From an uncultured Clostridia bacterium (GTDB taxonomy: Bacteria; Bacillota; Clostridia; Oscillospirales; Acutalibacteraceae): a stretch of 64,000 bases of DNA. The notes below the pieces were generated by a model that worked only from the letters and a program-made list of their open reading frames with translations, searched no databases and had not been told where the DNA came from. The stretch lies in assembly GCA_946184295.1 (NCBI GenBank), contig CAMHEZ010000004.1, positions 29,531 through 93,530 on the forward strand. The letters are read 5' to 3'. The position numbers were made by a program, and so were the translations under genes. Shown piece after piece: positions 1-9,014 of this stretch (the first letter of the stretch is position 1; each line of letters begins with the position of its first letter).

Positions 1-2
1 AA

Positions 3-2516
3 CTGGACAAAAAGCAGGCGCTGGCCGAGGATTTGAAACGGCAGTCCGATGAACTGCGCACCGATGACACTGAATTTGAAAAGAAAATCGGCGGTTTGAT
101 GGTCCAGCGCAGCCAGATGACGGCGGAACTGTCGGCAGCACAAGTGGCGCTGGCGACAGCGCAGTCGCAGCTGGGGGAAATCAACAGCCGTCTGGAAAAC
201 GTGGACAGCGAAATCGAGCGCCGTCAGCAGGAGATCGAAAAGCTGCAATCCGCCAAAACGCTGACCGAAGAGGCGATTACCGGCGCACAGTCGCGGTTGC
301 TGGAACTTGACGGCGAGAAGGACGCTTGGCAGGCACAATTGACAAAACTCCGCGAGCAGGGCGTACAGGTTCGGCGCGACAGCGAAAACGCCGAGTTGGA
401 CGCAAAGGGTCACGAGCGCAAGGCGCGCATTCTTGAAGACCTTGAAAAGAGCATGGAGGGCTTCGCGGGCAGCGTGCGTTCCGTGATGAAGATGGCCGAG
501 AACGGTACTTTGCACGGCATTCATGGCCCGGTGTCCCGCCTGATGGACGTGCCGAACGAATACGCGACCGCCATTGAAATCGCGCTGGGCGGCAATATGC
601 AGAATATCGTGGTGGACAACGAGGACGATGCCAAACGCGCCATTGCCCAATTAAAGCAGAGCAAGGCGGGACGCGCTACCTTCCTGCCGCTCACCACCAT
701 CAAGCCCGCCCGTTTCAACGAACACGGCCTTGATGCTTGTGAAGGCTACATAGGCATTGCGGCGGAGTTGGTGCGCTATGACCAAAAGTACGCCAGCATT
801 ATTTCCAATGCGCTGGGAAAAATCTGCATTGTGGATACCATCGACAACGCGGTGAACATGGCGCGAAAATTCGGCTATCGCTTCCGTATTGTCACGCTGG
901 ACGGACAGGTCGTGAATGCGGGCGGCTCCATGACGGGCGGTTCGCTCGCCAAAAACGCGGGCTTGCTCGCGCGCAAGGGTGAGATTGAAGCCCTGCGACA
1001 AAAGGCCGCCGACTGCATGAAGCAAAGCGAGACATTCAAAGCGCAATTTGCCGCGCTGGAACAGGAAGCTGCCGATCTCAAAGCAAAGATTCGCGAAAAC
1101 GACGAGAAGCGGCAGGTGGTCAGCAATGACATGATTCGCTTTGAAACGGATTTAAAAAACACGTCCGCCAATCTTGCCACCTTGATTGCCGAAACGGAGC
1201 GTTTGACCGCCGAACGAGGCGGCGCGGACGAGCGCACGTTATCTTTGCAGGAGCGCGTGGCGGACGCGGAAAATACCATAGCCGCGCTGCAAGAGCAGTT
1301 GGAGAAAATTGAACAGGACATTACAGGCAGCAGCGATATCCGCGCCGAGACTGCCCGCAAGCGGGAGGAAATTTCCCTTGCGTTGAGTGAAGCGAGTATG
1401 GCAGTGATGTCGCTGTCGAAGGATATCGAAGCGGCCAAGCAGTCCATCGCCGACATGGAGAGCCGACGTGAGGAACAGACCGAGCGTATAGATGGCATGC
1501 AGCGCGAGATTGCTCAATTGGAGACGCAGAACGCGGAAACCACCGTGCAGGCCGCCGCTATGCGCAAGAGTGCGGAGCAGTGCCGCGCCGAGGCGGTCGC
1601 TTCCCGCGAAGGTATGACAACGCTCGCTAAGGAGCGTGAGCAGACCGAACGCGAGATTCACGAGCTGCGCAAGCAGTCCAAAGAGAAATCCGAACAGCGC
1701 GAAGCCATCACAGGAGAGGTCACGCGATTGGAAGAACGACGCGTGGCAGCCCAGCGGGAATATGATGAAATCATCATGAAGCTGCTGGAGGAGTACAATT
1801 TGACCCGACGCGAGGCGGAGGAACAGTTTGAGCCTGCCGAAAACCAGCGGGAGGCCGAGCGCAAGGTCAAGGAACTGCGCGGCGCGATGAAGAAACTGGA
1901 GCCGGTCAATCTGGGCGCGGTGGAGGAATACAAAGAGGTATTTGAAAAATACACGATGTATAAGACGCAGATTGCCGACGTGCAGAAGTCCAAGGCGGAG
2001 TTGAATAAACTCATCGAAACGCTGACCCAGCAGATGAAGGAATTGTTCGTGCTGAAATTTGACGAAATCAATACGCACTTCAAACACATCTTCACGGAGT
2101 TGTTCGGCGGCGGCAGCGGATATCTGGAACTCACCGACCGTAGCGACGTGCTGAACTGCGGTATAGAGATTCACGCCCAGCCGCCGGGCAAGACCATCAA
2201 AAATATCGACCTGTTCAGCGGCGGCGAAAAGACGGTCATCGCTGTGGCGATTTATTTTGCCATTATGAAGGTCAATCCCTCACCGTTCTGTATTCTGGAC
2301 GAGATCGACTCGGCACTGGACGAGCGGAATGTCGATAATATCGCGGAGTACTGCCGGAGAATGAGCGATTCGACGCAGTATATCATCATCACGCACCGTC
2401 GAGGCACGATGGAAGTGGCCAATATGATTTATGGCGTGACCATGCAGCAGGACGGCGTGTCGAAGCTGCTGGAATTGAAAATTGACGAAATCAGCGAGAA
2501 ACTGGGTGTAGAATAA
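3..2516 (+). CDS. smc: Chromosome segregation ATPase SMC (5' end outside window)
   Basis: C-terminal 837 or so residues of SMC, the ATPase that compacts and helps segregate the chromosome. The reading frame is open to the left edge, so the N-terminal Walker A half is missing from the window. Counting from nt 33, a coiled coil (about residues 1-145) leads into the hinge domain (about 155-300, with LHGIHGPV and conserved glycines near GGSMTGGS), then a second coiled coil (about 310-690). The C-terminal ATPase lobe carries the ABC signature LFSGGEKT (about 727) and Walker B FCILDEIDSALDE (about 752). The signature is slightly off the usual LSGGE. In many Firmicutes ftsY follows directly; here about 3.8 kb intervenes. 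Confidence 0.96.
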   Translation: MDKKQALAEDLKRQSDELRTDDTEFEKKIGGLMVQRSQMTAELSAAQVALATAQSQLGEINSRLENVDSEIERRQQEIEKLQSAKTLTEEAITGAQSRLLELDGEKDAWQAQLTKLREQGVQVRRDSENAELDAKGHERKARILEDLEKSMEGFAGSVRSVMKMAENGTLHGIHGPVSRLMDVPNEYATAIEIALGGNMQNIVVDNEDDAKRAIAQLKQSKAGRATFLPLTTIKPARFNEHGLDACEGYIGIAAELVRYDQKYASIISNALGKICIVDTIDNAVNMARKFGYRFRIVTLDGQVVNAGGSMTGGSLAKNAGLLARKGEIEALRQKAADCMKQSETFKAQFAALEQEAADLKAKIRENDEKRQVVSNDMIRFETDLKNTSANLATLIAETERLTAERGGADERTLSLQERVADAENTIAALQEQLEKIEQDITGSSDIRAETARKREEISLALSEASMAVMSLSKDIEAAKQSIADMESRREEQTERIDGMQREIAQLETQNAETTVQAAAMRKSAEQCRAEAVASREGMTTLAKEREQTEREIHELRKQSKEKSEQREAITGEVTRLEERRVAAQREYDEIIMKLLEEYNLTRREAEEQFEPAENQREAERKVKELRGAMKKLEPVNLGAVEEYKEVFEKYTMYKTQIADVQKSKAELNKLIETLTQQMKELFVLKFDEINTHFKHIFTELFGGGSGYLELTDRSDVLNCGIEIHAQPPGKTIKNIDLFSGGEKTVIAVAIYFAIMKVNPSPFCILDEIDSALDERNVDNIAEYCRRMSDSTQYIIITHRRGTMEVANMIYGVTMQQDGVSKLLELKIDEISEKLGVE

Positions 2517-2528
2517 CCGACGCGCCCA

Positions 2529-2667
2529 ACAATGGGAGTCCAGGGGGACTGGTCCTCCTGGCAGGGGTGTGGGGGCGGCGCCACCACTGGGAGTCTGAGG
2601 GCTAGCCCTCAGAGGCAAGCGTAGCTTGCCGAGCAAGACGCACTCAGATAACAGAATCGCTCAGGCG
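2529..2667 (+). repeat. Dispersed multi-hairpin repeat, copy 1
   Basis: First of nine related repeats, starting 12 bases after the smc stop. It holds back-to-back hairpins: a first arm around GTCCAGGGGGACTGG/TCCTCCTGG, a TGAGGGCTAGCCCTCA hairpin and a GGCAAGCGTAGCTTGCC hairpin. It ends with the family tail GAGCAAGACGC...TCAGGCGA. No ORF of interest lies in it. Together with the terminator and promoter that follow, it fills the 308-base gap between smc and the sigma factor gene. Confidence 0.8.
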
Positions 2668-2673
2668 ATCACC

Positions 2674-2704
2674 AAAGCAGTTCCCTTTCCGGGGGACTGC
2701 TTTT
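2674..2704 (+). terminator. Intrinsic terminator after smc
   Basis: Hairpin AAAGCAGTTCCC / GGGGGACTGCTTT with a TTTCC loop, followed by TTTTATTTTA. It lies downstream of smc and the repeat and upstream of the sigma-factor promoter region. Confidence 0.8.
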
Positions 2705-2742
2705 ATTTTAGGAAAATAAAAATATAAAAAATAAAAAAGAAT

Positions 2743-2776
2743 GCAACCTACTCATGGAAAACCGTGCTTCTACTAT
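2743..2776 (+). promoter_or_regulatory. Candidate ECF-type promoter for the sigma/anti-sigma pair
   Basis: A TGCAACCT element (2742-2749) resembles the AAC-containing -35 of ECF sigma promoters. About 16 bases later comes TGCTTCTACTATA. ECF sigma genes often autoregulate, which fits the position 50-80 bases before the start codon. The -10 is not a clear match, so this is tentative. The upstream stretch 2701-2740 is very A/T-rich. Confidence 0.4.
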
Positions 2777-2824
2777 ACGAGAGGCCTCTTACGAAAGATA
2801 CAACAACGGAAGTGATGAAACACC

Positions 2825-3385
2825 ATGGAAGACCAAGCGATTGTCCGCCTGTTTGTCGCGCGGGACGAAAACGCCATTGGGCAGACCCAGACCAAATACG
2901 GCAGCCGGTTGAAGTACCTTGCTTATGAAATTACGCAGGACGCGGAAACGGCGGAAGAATGCGAAAATGACGTGTATCTCGGGGCGTGGAACGCGATACC
3001 GCCGCATGAACCCTACGATTATTTCTACGCGTTCCTGACTCATCTGGTGCGCAACGCGGCGCTCAACCGCTGCCGCAGCCGCCATACGCAAAAGCGCAAG
3101 GCAACGGTGGAGGAATTGACCGACGAGCTGGCCAATACCATTCCGGGCGGAAACGATGTGGATGAGTTCATCGACGACACCGTGCTGCGGGAATTGCTCA
3201 ACACCTTTCTCGGCACACTGCCGGAAGAAACACGCAACGTGTTTGTCCGCCGTTACTGGTATATGGATTCGGTGGAACGCATCGCGGTGGGGTACGGTAT
3301 GTCGGAGAGCAAGGTCAAATCCATGCTGTTCCGTTGTCGGAATAAACTCAAACACTATTTGCAGAAAGAGGGCTACAATTTATGA
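2825..3385 (+). CDS. ECF-type RNA polymerase sigma factor
   Basis: A 186-residue sigma-70 family protein of ECF size. It directs RNA polymerase to a small regulon. Region 2 lies within about residues 1-85 (AETAEECENDVYLGAWNAIP matches the region 2.2/2.3 helix). Region 4 lies about 119-180, with a helix-turn-helix (RNVFVRRYWYMDSVERIA, then GMSESKVKSMLFRCRNKL). A short linker without region 3 separates them, as expected for ECF factors. GGAAG at 2808-2812 is a modest RBS. The stop overlaps the start of the membrane-anchored partner gene, which suggests translational coupling and a sigma/anti-sigma pair. Confidence 0.88.
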   Translation: MEDQAIVRLFVARDENAIGQTQTKYGSRLKYLAYEITQDAETAEECENDVYLGAWNAIPPHEPYDYFYAFLTHLVRNAALNRCRSRHTQKRKATVEELTDELANTIPGGNDVDEFIDDTVLRELLNTFLGTLPEETRNVFVRRYWYMDSVERIAVGYGMSESKVKSMLFRCRNKLKHYLQKEGYNL

Positions 3386-4182
3386 AGAACGAAAACAAAA
3401 CGGGTGTGCTGGAAGCAATGAGCCTCATCAATCCCGAATATGTAGAGGCGGCGGTGTATCCCGCAGCAGGCGCGAAGAATCGTTTCTTTGTTACCGGAAA
3501 AATGTGGAAATCGGCGGTTGCAGCGGCGGCAGCAGTGGCGATCTGTGTGACGTGCGTGAGATTTGCGCCGCAGGTTAAGGCATTTGCGGATCGGCTTTTC
3601 AACAGTTGGGTGGAAATGAACGGCGATTATGCGGTATTGGAAGGCACGATGGATAAAATCCATATCAAGGACGATGTGACATTTACCCAAGAAGATGAAG
3701 TGAAGCAGTTCCGGCAGGTCAAAGACGCGGAAAAATACCTCGGCGTCACGCTGCTGCATAGCAAACTTGCCTCCCAAAACGACGCGCCTACCGTCACCAT
3801 GATTGCAGTGCATCGCGGTGAACTGATTACGATTGAAGATGACGCCTACTGCCTGTTCCATGAAATCATTGACGACGAGGGCAATTGGCAGGGCGAGGGT
3901 GAGGACGCCTACTGTATCAGCTATGAAGCGCGTTTCCTGACCGACCGCAGCATCAGTGACGGATATATCCACAGCTATCCCGACGCGGAAATGCAGGAAA
4001 CCTATACCACGGCAAAAGGACTGAAAGCGGGCATTTTCGTCGCTTCTGAGATTTATCATGCCGTGCTCTACAATGACGGTATCGAATATGTGTTTGCGTT
4101 TACGCCGTGGCGCGACGAACCCGGCAACCGGACCGAAGCCGATCTGACCAATTTCAAGGCGTTTCTCGATACGCTGCGCTGA
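3382..4182 (+). CDS. Putative membrane-anchored anti-sigma factor
   Basis: A 266-residue protein whose start overlaps the sigma-factor stop by four bases. Residues 1-40 are a short cytoplasmic segment. One Ala/Val-rich transmembrane helix follows at about 43-61 (KSAVAAAAAVAICVTCV), then a ~200-residue extracytoplasmic domain rich in acidic and aromatic residues. Inner cytoplasmic tail, single helix and outer sensor domain is the usual anti-sigma layout. No classical zinc anti-sigma motif (HxxxCxxC) is present in the short N-terminal part, so the assignment rests on operon position and topology. The signal sensed is unknown. Confidence 0.65.
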   Translation: MKNENKTGVLEAMSLINPEYVEAAVYPAAGAKNRFFVTGKMWKSAVAAAAAVAICVTCVRFAPQVKAFADRLFNSWVEMNGDYAVLEGTMDKIHIKDDVTFTQEDEVKQFRQVKDAEKYLGVTLLHSKLASQNDAPTVTMIAVHRGELITIEDDAYCLFHEIIDDEGNWQGEGEDAYCISYEARFLTDRSISDGYIHSYPDAEMQETYTTAKGLKAGIFVASEIYHAVLYNDGIEYVFAFTPWRDEPGNRTEADLTNFKAFLDTLR

Positions 4183-4234
4183 CGGATTTTCCCTTTTGGG
4201 ATAGGGGGAGTAGTGTGAAAATTGCATAACGAAG

Positions 4235-4274
4235 TGACCTCTGAGCCTGAATTTTTGGCTTAGGGGTCATTTTT
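4235..4274 (+). terminator. Intrinsic terminator after the anti-sigma gene
   Basis: Hairpin TGACCTCTGAGCC / GGCTTAGGGGTCA with a TGAATTTTT loop, followed by TTTTTG. It closes the sigma/anti-sigma transcript. Confidence 0.75.
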
Positions 4275-4285
4275 GCGGGAATGGA

Positions 4286-4314
4286 TTGCAATATTGGGGG
4301 ATGTATGGTATGAT
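4286..4314 (+). promoter_or_regulatory. Housekeeping promoter for the radical SAM gene
   Basis: TTGCAA (4286-4291), a 17-base spacer and TATGAT (4309-4314), about 65 bases before the chosen start codon. Confidence 0.6.
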
Positions 4315-4378
4315 AAATGATATGGTTGATGAATGATTGGGATATGTTTTTCAAAAAACGCCATTAGGAGACAGTATC

Positions 4379-5818
4379 ATGGAATTAAAAAAAATCAGGT
4401 TCATCGAACCGGGCACTCGACCCTATCGCCCATCTATCCAAAATTTATATGTGTACGATAAATATATCCGCACACCTTCTATGGGTCTGCTGACGCTGGC
4501 CACCGTTGTCAAGCGGCAGTATGACGACGTGCTGATGTATAGCGAATCCATCTCCAAAATCAAATGGGAGGACGTGCTGGACGCGGATATCGTGTTTATT
4601 GGTATTTTCACCTTCGCGGCCAACCGCGGCTATGAACTGGCCGATCACATCAAACGGAATTCCAAGGCCGTAGTGGTCATGGGCGGGCTGCACGCTTCCA
4701 TGAATTATCCCGAGGCCTGTCAGCACTGCGATTATGTGCTGCTGGGCGAGGGCGACGAAAGTATTTTGGAATTAATGGACGTGTTGGAAAGCGGTTCTCC
4801 CGTGGAAGAAATCCAAGGCGTTGCCTATCGGCGCGGCGGCGAAATTGTCAATACGGGCAACCGCTGTCCGCCCGAGAATATCGACATCGTTCCCGACCGC
4901 GATTTACTCTATCGCTATCAAAAGATGGCGGGACATAATACCCTGTGGCCGCAGGTTCACGCCTCGCGCGGGTGTCCGCACAACTGTGACTACTGCGCCC
5001 TCGTGCGGCATTTCGGACGGAAGGTGCGCAAGCGTTCGCCGCAGAATATTGTGGAGGATATCCGCGCAGCCATCGACTTTCACGACAAAAAGCACCACCG
5101 TTTGGCCAAAATGCTTTGGATTACCGACGACAATTTCTTTGCCGACCGCGAATGGGCCATAGAGGTGCTTCATGCCATCATTAACAGCGGTATTCATTAT
5201 CACTTCACGATTCAGGCGCGGTTTGAGGTAGGCTATGATGATGAAATGCTGGAACTGCTCAAGCAGGCAGGGTTTGACGAACTGGCGATGGGCATTGAAT
5301 TCCTCGAAGACGAAGCGTTTGAAAATTATCACAAGCACAGTACCTACTGGGACATCGAGCGTTCCGTGCAGAATATCCAGCGCCACGGTCTGCGGGTGAG
5401 AGGGTTGTTTATCATGGGCGCGGATAATCACGAAAAAGGCGTGGGCGACCGGCTGGCCGATTTTGTGATAGCACACAATATCAGCGGTGTGCTGATACAA
5501 TCCATGTATTTTGTCCCGGGAACGCCTGTCTATGAGACACACAAGGACAAATTGATACACCGCAACTGGTCGAAATACAACGGCAACGTAGTGCATTATC
5601 CCGAAAAAATCTCTCCCTATGACTTGCAGCTGGAAATCATTCATGCCAGCCGCAAAATTTACTCCCGCCGCCGTCTGCTGCAAGCGATTTTTCATAAACG
5701 CGGTCTGGAACGGCTGCTCTTTGTGGGAGAATACTTCTGGCAAAAAAGCGTGCGGGCGGATTTAACCTCCGAATTGCCATACTTGAAGCGCGTGACCGAA
5801 GAATCAGGTCGGTATTGA
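4379..5818 (+). CDS. Cobalamin-binding-domain radical SAM protein
   Basis: A 479-residue radical SAM enzyme of the B12-binding subclass. The N-terminal ~150 residues resemble a Rossmann-like cobalamin-binding domain (MGGLHASMN and LLGEGDES segments typical of BchE-like proteins). The Cx3Cx2C cluster motif is C199-PHN-C203-DY-C206, which binds the 4Fe-4S cluster that cleaves S-adenosylmethionine. A TIM-barrel part and a ~100-residue C-terminal region follow. The substrate cannot be read from sequence; methylation or a rearrangement are both possible. I chose ATG 4379 because AGGAG precedes it at proper spacing; an in-frame upstream start at 4337 has no RBS. It stands alone behind its own promoter. 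Confidence 0.85.
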   Translation: MELKKIRFIEPGTRPYRPSIQNLYVYDKYIRTPSMGLLTLATVVKRQYDDVLMYSESISKIKWEDVLDADIVFIGIFTFAANRGYELADHIKRNSKAVVVMGGLHASMNYPEACQHCDYVLLGEGDESILELMDVLESGSPVEEIQGVAYRRGGEIVNTGNRCPPENIDIVPDRDLLYRYQKMAGHNTLWPQVHASRGCPHNCDYCALVRHFGRKVRKRSPQNIVEDIRAAIDFHDKKHHRLAKMLWITDDNFFADREWAIEVLHAIINSGIHYHFTIQARFEVGYDDEMLELLKQAGFDELAMGIEFLEDEAFENYHKHSTYWDIERSVQNIQRHGLRVRGLFIMGADNHEKGVGDRLADFVIAHNISGVLIQSMYFVPGTPVYETHKDKLIHRNWSKYNGNVVHYPEKISPYDLQLEIIHASRKIYSRRRLLQAIFHKRGLERLLFVGEYFWQKSVRADLTSELPYLKRVTEESGRY

Positions 5819-5846
5819 TAGGGGGAAGAGTGGAGAGTGAAGTTTT

Positions 5847-6284
5847 GTGATAATACGCGAGATTGACGAAAATGATTTTCACGGGTTAATGTGTCTTTAC
5901 ACGCATTTGCATGAAACCGACATTCCCACGCTGAATGAAGAAACCGCCGTTGTTTGGCGGAAAATCCTGCGGGACGAGAATTATCATATCATTGTGGCAG
6001 AGGAGGACGGTAAAATCGTTTCGTCCTGCACCTGTGTGGTGATTCCCAATCTGACGCGTGGACTGCGGCCGTATGCCTTTGTCGAAAATGTGGTGACAGA
6101 TGAAACGTATCGCGGGCGCGGGCTGGCGACGGCCTGTCTGCGTTACGCGAAAGAACTGGCAGAACGCGAGAATTGTTACAAAATGATGCTGCTGACCGGC
6201 GCCAAACAGGAGAGCACCCTTGCCTTTTATGAACGGGCGGGGTATAATCGTAAGGATAAGACGGCTTTTATTCAATGGCTGTGA
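5847..6284 (+). CDS. GNAT-family N-acetyltransferase
   Basis: A 145-residue single-domain acetyltransferase starting with GTG. The acetyl-CoA binding motif A is visible as VENVVTDETYRGRGLATACL (R/Q-x-x-G-x-G/A type, RGRGLA) at about residues 79-98. The C-terminal YERAGY motif follows. The substrate is unknown. It starts 28 bases after the radical SAM gene, so the two may be co-transcribed. Confidence 0.85.
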   Translation: MIIREIDENDFHGLMCLYTHLHETDIPTLNEETAVVWRKILRDENYHIIVAEEDGKIVSSCTCVVIPNLTRGLRPYAFVENVVTDETYRGRGLATACLRYAKELAERENCYKMMLLTGAKQESTLAFYERAGYNRKDKTAFIQWL

Positions 6285-6323
6285 GGATTTGCTATTTTGA
6301 TTTTATAGGAGGAAGAAAACATT

Positions 6324-7367
6324 ATGGGTTTTTTCAAGAGCTTGAAGGAAGGCTTAAAGAAGACGCGCGACGGCATTATGGGACAGATCGACGCGCTGTT
6401 CAAGCGGTTCACCAAGGTGGACGAGGAACTGTTTGAGGAATTGGAGGAACTGCTCATCGCGGGCGACGTGGGAATGCTCACTGCCGAAAAAATCTGCGAT
6501 ACCCTGCGCGACAAGGTGAAGCAGACGGGTACCACCGACCCCAAGGAAGTGCGCAACCTGCTGGTGGAGACCATTGCCGAAATGCTGGAGGGCGATATGT
6601 CGCTCAAACTTGATACCAAGCCGTCCGTCATTCTGGTGATCGGCGTGAACGGCGTGGGCAAGACCACCACCATCGGCAAGCTGTGTGCCCGTTTCCGCAA
6701 GGACGGCAAGAAATGCGTCATCGCGGCGGCGGATACGTTCCGCGCGGCAGCCATCGAGCAGTTGGAAGTCTGGGCGGAGCGTGCCAAGTGCGACATCGTC
6801 AAGCACACCGAGGGCAGCGACCCGGCGGCGGTGGTTTTTGACGGCATCAGCGCGGCCAAGGCACGCAAGGCGGATATCCTGATCTGTGACACGGCGGGCC
6901 GTCTGCACAACAAGAAACACCTCATGGACGAACTTGCCAAGATCAACCGCGTCATCGACCGCGAAGCGCCCGACAGCGACCGCGAGGTGCTGCTCGTACT
7001 TGACGCGACCACGGGACAAAACGCCATCAATCAGGCGCGCGCCTTCAAGGACGCGGCCGGACTGACCGGCATTATCCTGACCAAGCTCGACGGCACGGCG
7101 CGCGGCGGCGTGGTGCTGGCCATCAAGGAAGAATTGGGCGTGCCGGTGAAATACATCGGTGTGGGAGAGCGCATCGAGGACTTGCAGCCCTTCAATCCCA
7201 AGGCATTTGCCGCAGCGCTCTTTGACAACGCCGACAAGATGGGTGTGGAAAACAAGCTCTTCGGCACCGACGACGATGATGACGACGACGATTTTGACGA
7301 TTTCGACGACGATGACTTTGATGATGACGATTTCGATGATGACGACGATTTTGATGATGAGGATTGA
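6324..7367 (+). CDS. ftsY: Signal recognition particle receptor FtsY with acidic C-terminal tail
   Basis: A 347-residue SRP GTPase that docks ribosome-SRP complexes at the membrane. The N domain is about residues 1-95. The G domain has P-loop [10 protein letters not shown] (about 107), [20 protein letters not shown] and [10 protein letters not shown]. The hydrophobic core ends near residue 312. A 32-residue tail of almost only Asp with spaced Phe follows (D316 to D347). In E. coli the acidic domain sits at the N terminus; this protein has it at the C terminus. TAGGAGG precedes the ATG. Its stop lies within 10 bases of rdgB, so the two are probably coupled. Confidence 0.95.
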   Translation: MGFFKSLKEGLKKTRDGIMGQIDALFKRFTKVDEELFEELEELLIAGDVGMLTAEKICDTLRDKVKQTGTTDPKEVRNLLVETIAEMLEGDMSLKLDTKPSVILVIGVNGVGKTTTIGKLCARFRKDGKKCVIAAADTFRAAAIEQLEVWAERAKCDIVKHTEGSDPAAVVFDGISAAKARKADILICDTAGRLHNKKHLMDELAKINRVIDREAPDSDREVLLVLDATTGQNAINQARAFKDAAGLTGIILTKLDGTARGGVVLAIKEELGVPVKYIGVGERIEDLQPFNPKAFAAALFDNADKMGVENKLFGTDDDDDDDDFDDFDDDDFDDDDFDDDDDFDDED

Positions 7368-7375
7368 GCGATAAC

Positions 7376-7966
7376 ATGGAAAAGAAAAAGTTTGTGGTAG
7401 CGACGCATAACGCCAACAAGGTGAAGGAATTCGAGCGCATTCTCGCGCCGCTTCACATTGAAATTCTGCTGCCGTCCCAGTGCGGCGGCGAGGACATTGA
7501 CCCCGTGGAGGACGGCGAAACCTTCGAGGCCAACGCTATCATCAAGGCGACCGCGTTTGCCAAGACGCTCGGAATGCCCGCATTGGCGGACGATTCGGGT
7601 ATCTGCATTGACGCGCTGGGCGGGGCACCGGGGGTGTATTCCGCGCGGTATTCCGGCGGCAACGATGACGACAATAACGAGTTGGTTCTCAAAAATCTGG
7701 AAGGCGTCCCCTTTGAGCAGCGCACGGCCCGGTATGTCTGCGTGATTTGCTGCGTGTATCCCGACGGTTCCTACTTCACGGTGCGCGGTGAATGTGAAGG
7801 CAGAATCGGTTTTGAATACCGCGGGCAGAACGGCTTCGGTTATGACCCGCTGTTCTATATCGACAACGGCAAGACCTTTGCTGAAATCTCCGGCGAGGAA
7901 AAAGACAAGCTGAGTCACCGCGGCAAGGCGCTGCGCCTGCTGGCAGAGAAATTGGCGGAGAAGTGA
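7376..7966 (+). CDS. rdgB: XTP/dITP diphosphatase (RdgB/HAM1 family)
   Basis: A 196-residue house-cleaning enzyme that hydrolyses non-canonical purine NTPs (dITP, XTP) to monophosphates before they enter DNA or RNA. Family motifs are present: [11 protein letters not shown] at the N terminus (substrate binding), [12 protein letters not shown] and [10 protein letters not shown], then [10 protein letters not shown] and the C-terminal SHRGKAL. I chose ATG 7376; an in-frame TTG at 7364 overlaps the ftsY stop. Second gene of the ftsY cluster. Confidence 0.93.
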   Translation: MEKKKFVVATHNANKVKEFERILAPLHIEILLPSQCGGEDIDPVEDGETFEANAIIKATAFAKTLGMPALADDSGICIDALGGAPGVYSARYSGGNDDDNNELVLKNLEGVPFEQRTARYVCVICCVYPDGSYFTVRGECEGRIGFEYRGQNGFGYDPLFYIDNGKTFAEISGEEKDKLSHRGKALRLLAEKLAEK

Positions 7967-8005
7967 CGGCAAAATATTATTTTTGTCGAAATTTGGAAAT
8001 AAATA

Positions 8006-8034
8006 TTGCAGACAGGCGAAAAAAGGAGTACAAT
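8006..8034 (+). promoter_or_regulatory. Candidate promoter for the yhbY-nadD-yqeK run
   Basis: TTGCAG (8006-8011), a 17-base spacer and TACAAT (8029-8034), in the gap after rdgB and 43 bases before the yhbY start. Confidence 0.55.
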
Positions 8035-8076
8035 CATTTTTATGATTGGTATGATTTGGTATTTGGAGGAAACAAT

Positions 8077-8385
8077 ATGCTGAGCAGTAAACAGAGAGCG
8101 TTTTTGCGTTCTCTCGCGGCCGACGTGGATACTATCGTGATGGTGGGAAAGGGCGGCCTGACCGACAACATTGTCAAGCAGACCGAGGACGCGCTGACGG
8201 CGCGTGAATTGGTCAAGGGCAAGGCGCTGGAAACGTCTCCTGCTGATGCCCGTGCCTGTGCGGAGCAGCTTGCCGCCGCGACGCACGCCGATGTGGTACA
8301 GGTGATCGGTCGCAAGTTTGTCCTGTTCCGCGTGAACAAGGAAAATCCCGTGATCGAATTGCCCAAGGCCAAGGGCAGAAAATAA
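8077..8385 (+). CDS. yhbY: YhbY-type CRM-domain RNA-binding protein
   Basis: A 102-residue protein consisting of one CRM domain, a ribosome-assembly-associated RNA-binding fold. It shows [13 protein letters not shown] at the N terminus and the [10 protein letters not shown] loop (GxxG-type) near residue 30. The [11 protein letters not shown] strand is near the end. ATG 8077 follows TTTGGAGGAAAC. It sits immediately 5' of nadD, as in many Firmicutes. Confidence 0.9.
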   Translation: MLSSKQRAFLRSLAADVDTIVMVGKGGLTDNIVKQTEDALTARELVKGKALETSPADARACAEQLAAATHADVVQVIGRKFVLFRVNKENPVIELPKAKGRK

Positions 8386-8389
8386 CGCC

Positions 8390-8998
8390 ATGAGAATCGG
8401 CTTTTTCGGGGGCACCTTCAATCCTCCCCACAACGGGCATCTGCGTCTGGCGGAGGTCTGGCGGGAACGGCTGGCGCTGGATCATTTTCTGATCGTGCCG
8501 ACCGGCACGTCCCCCCACAAAACGCCCGCCGATGTGCCGGGCGGAATGCGGCTGGCTATGTGCCGTCTGGCGGCACAGGAGGCGGGGGAATGGTTGGAAG
8601 TTAGCGACTTTGAGGTGCGGCGCGCGGGACGCAGCTATTCTGTCATCACGCTGTCCGCGCTGCACGAACAGTATCCCGACAGCGATATCTATATGGTGAT
8701 GGGCGCGGATATGTTTGTCACGCTGGAAACGTGGTATGATTTTGAACGGCTGAAAACATTAGCTACTTTCTGCACAATGCCGCGGAACGGCATTTCCGCG
8801 CAGGAGCTGGAAGCATATGCGCACCATCTCGCGGGGGTGGGCTGCCGCGGCATTGTCGCGGACGTGCCGCCGATGGACATTTCCTCGTCCGAAATTCGGG
8901 AGCGGGTCAGGTGTTCGCTGCCGATTGATGATTTGGTGCCGCCGGGGGTGGCGCGGTATATTGAGACCCACGGGCTTTATCGTGAATTGACAGTGTGA
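8390..8998 (+). CDS. nadD: Nicotinate-nucleotide adenylyltransferase
   Basis: A 202-residue enzyme that transfers AMP from ATP to nicotinate mononucleotide in NAD biosynthesis. The nucleotidyltransferase fingerprint GGTFNPPHNGHL (with the H-x-G-H motif) is at residues 8-19. The C-terminal ISSSEIRER matches the second ATP-binding motif (SSTxIR-like). It starts 4 bases after the yhbY stop. The full family length and order yhbY-nadD-yqeK make this secure. Confidence 0.95.
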   Translation: MRIGFFGGTFNPPHNGHLRLAEVWRERLALDHFLIVPTGTSPHKTPADVPGGMRLAMCRLAAQEAGEWLEVSDFEVRRAGRSYSVITLSALHEQYPDSDIYMVMGADMFVTLETWYDFERLKTLATFCTMPRNGISAQELEAYAHHLAGVGCRGIVADVPPMDISSSEIRERVRCSLPIDDLVPPGVARYIETHGLYRELTV

Positions 8999-9014
8999 AA
9001 GGGTTGAACGCTGT

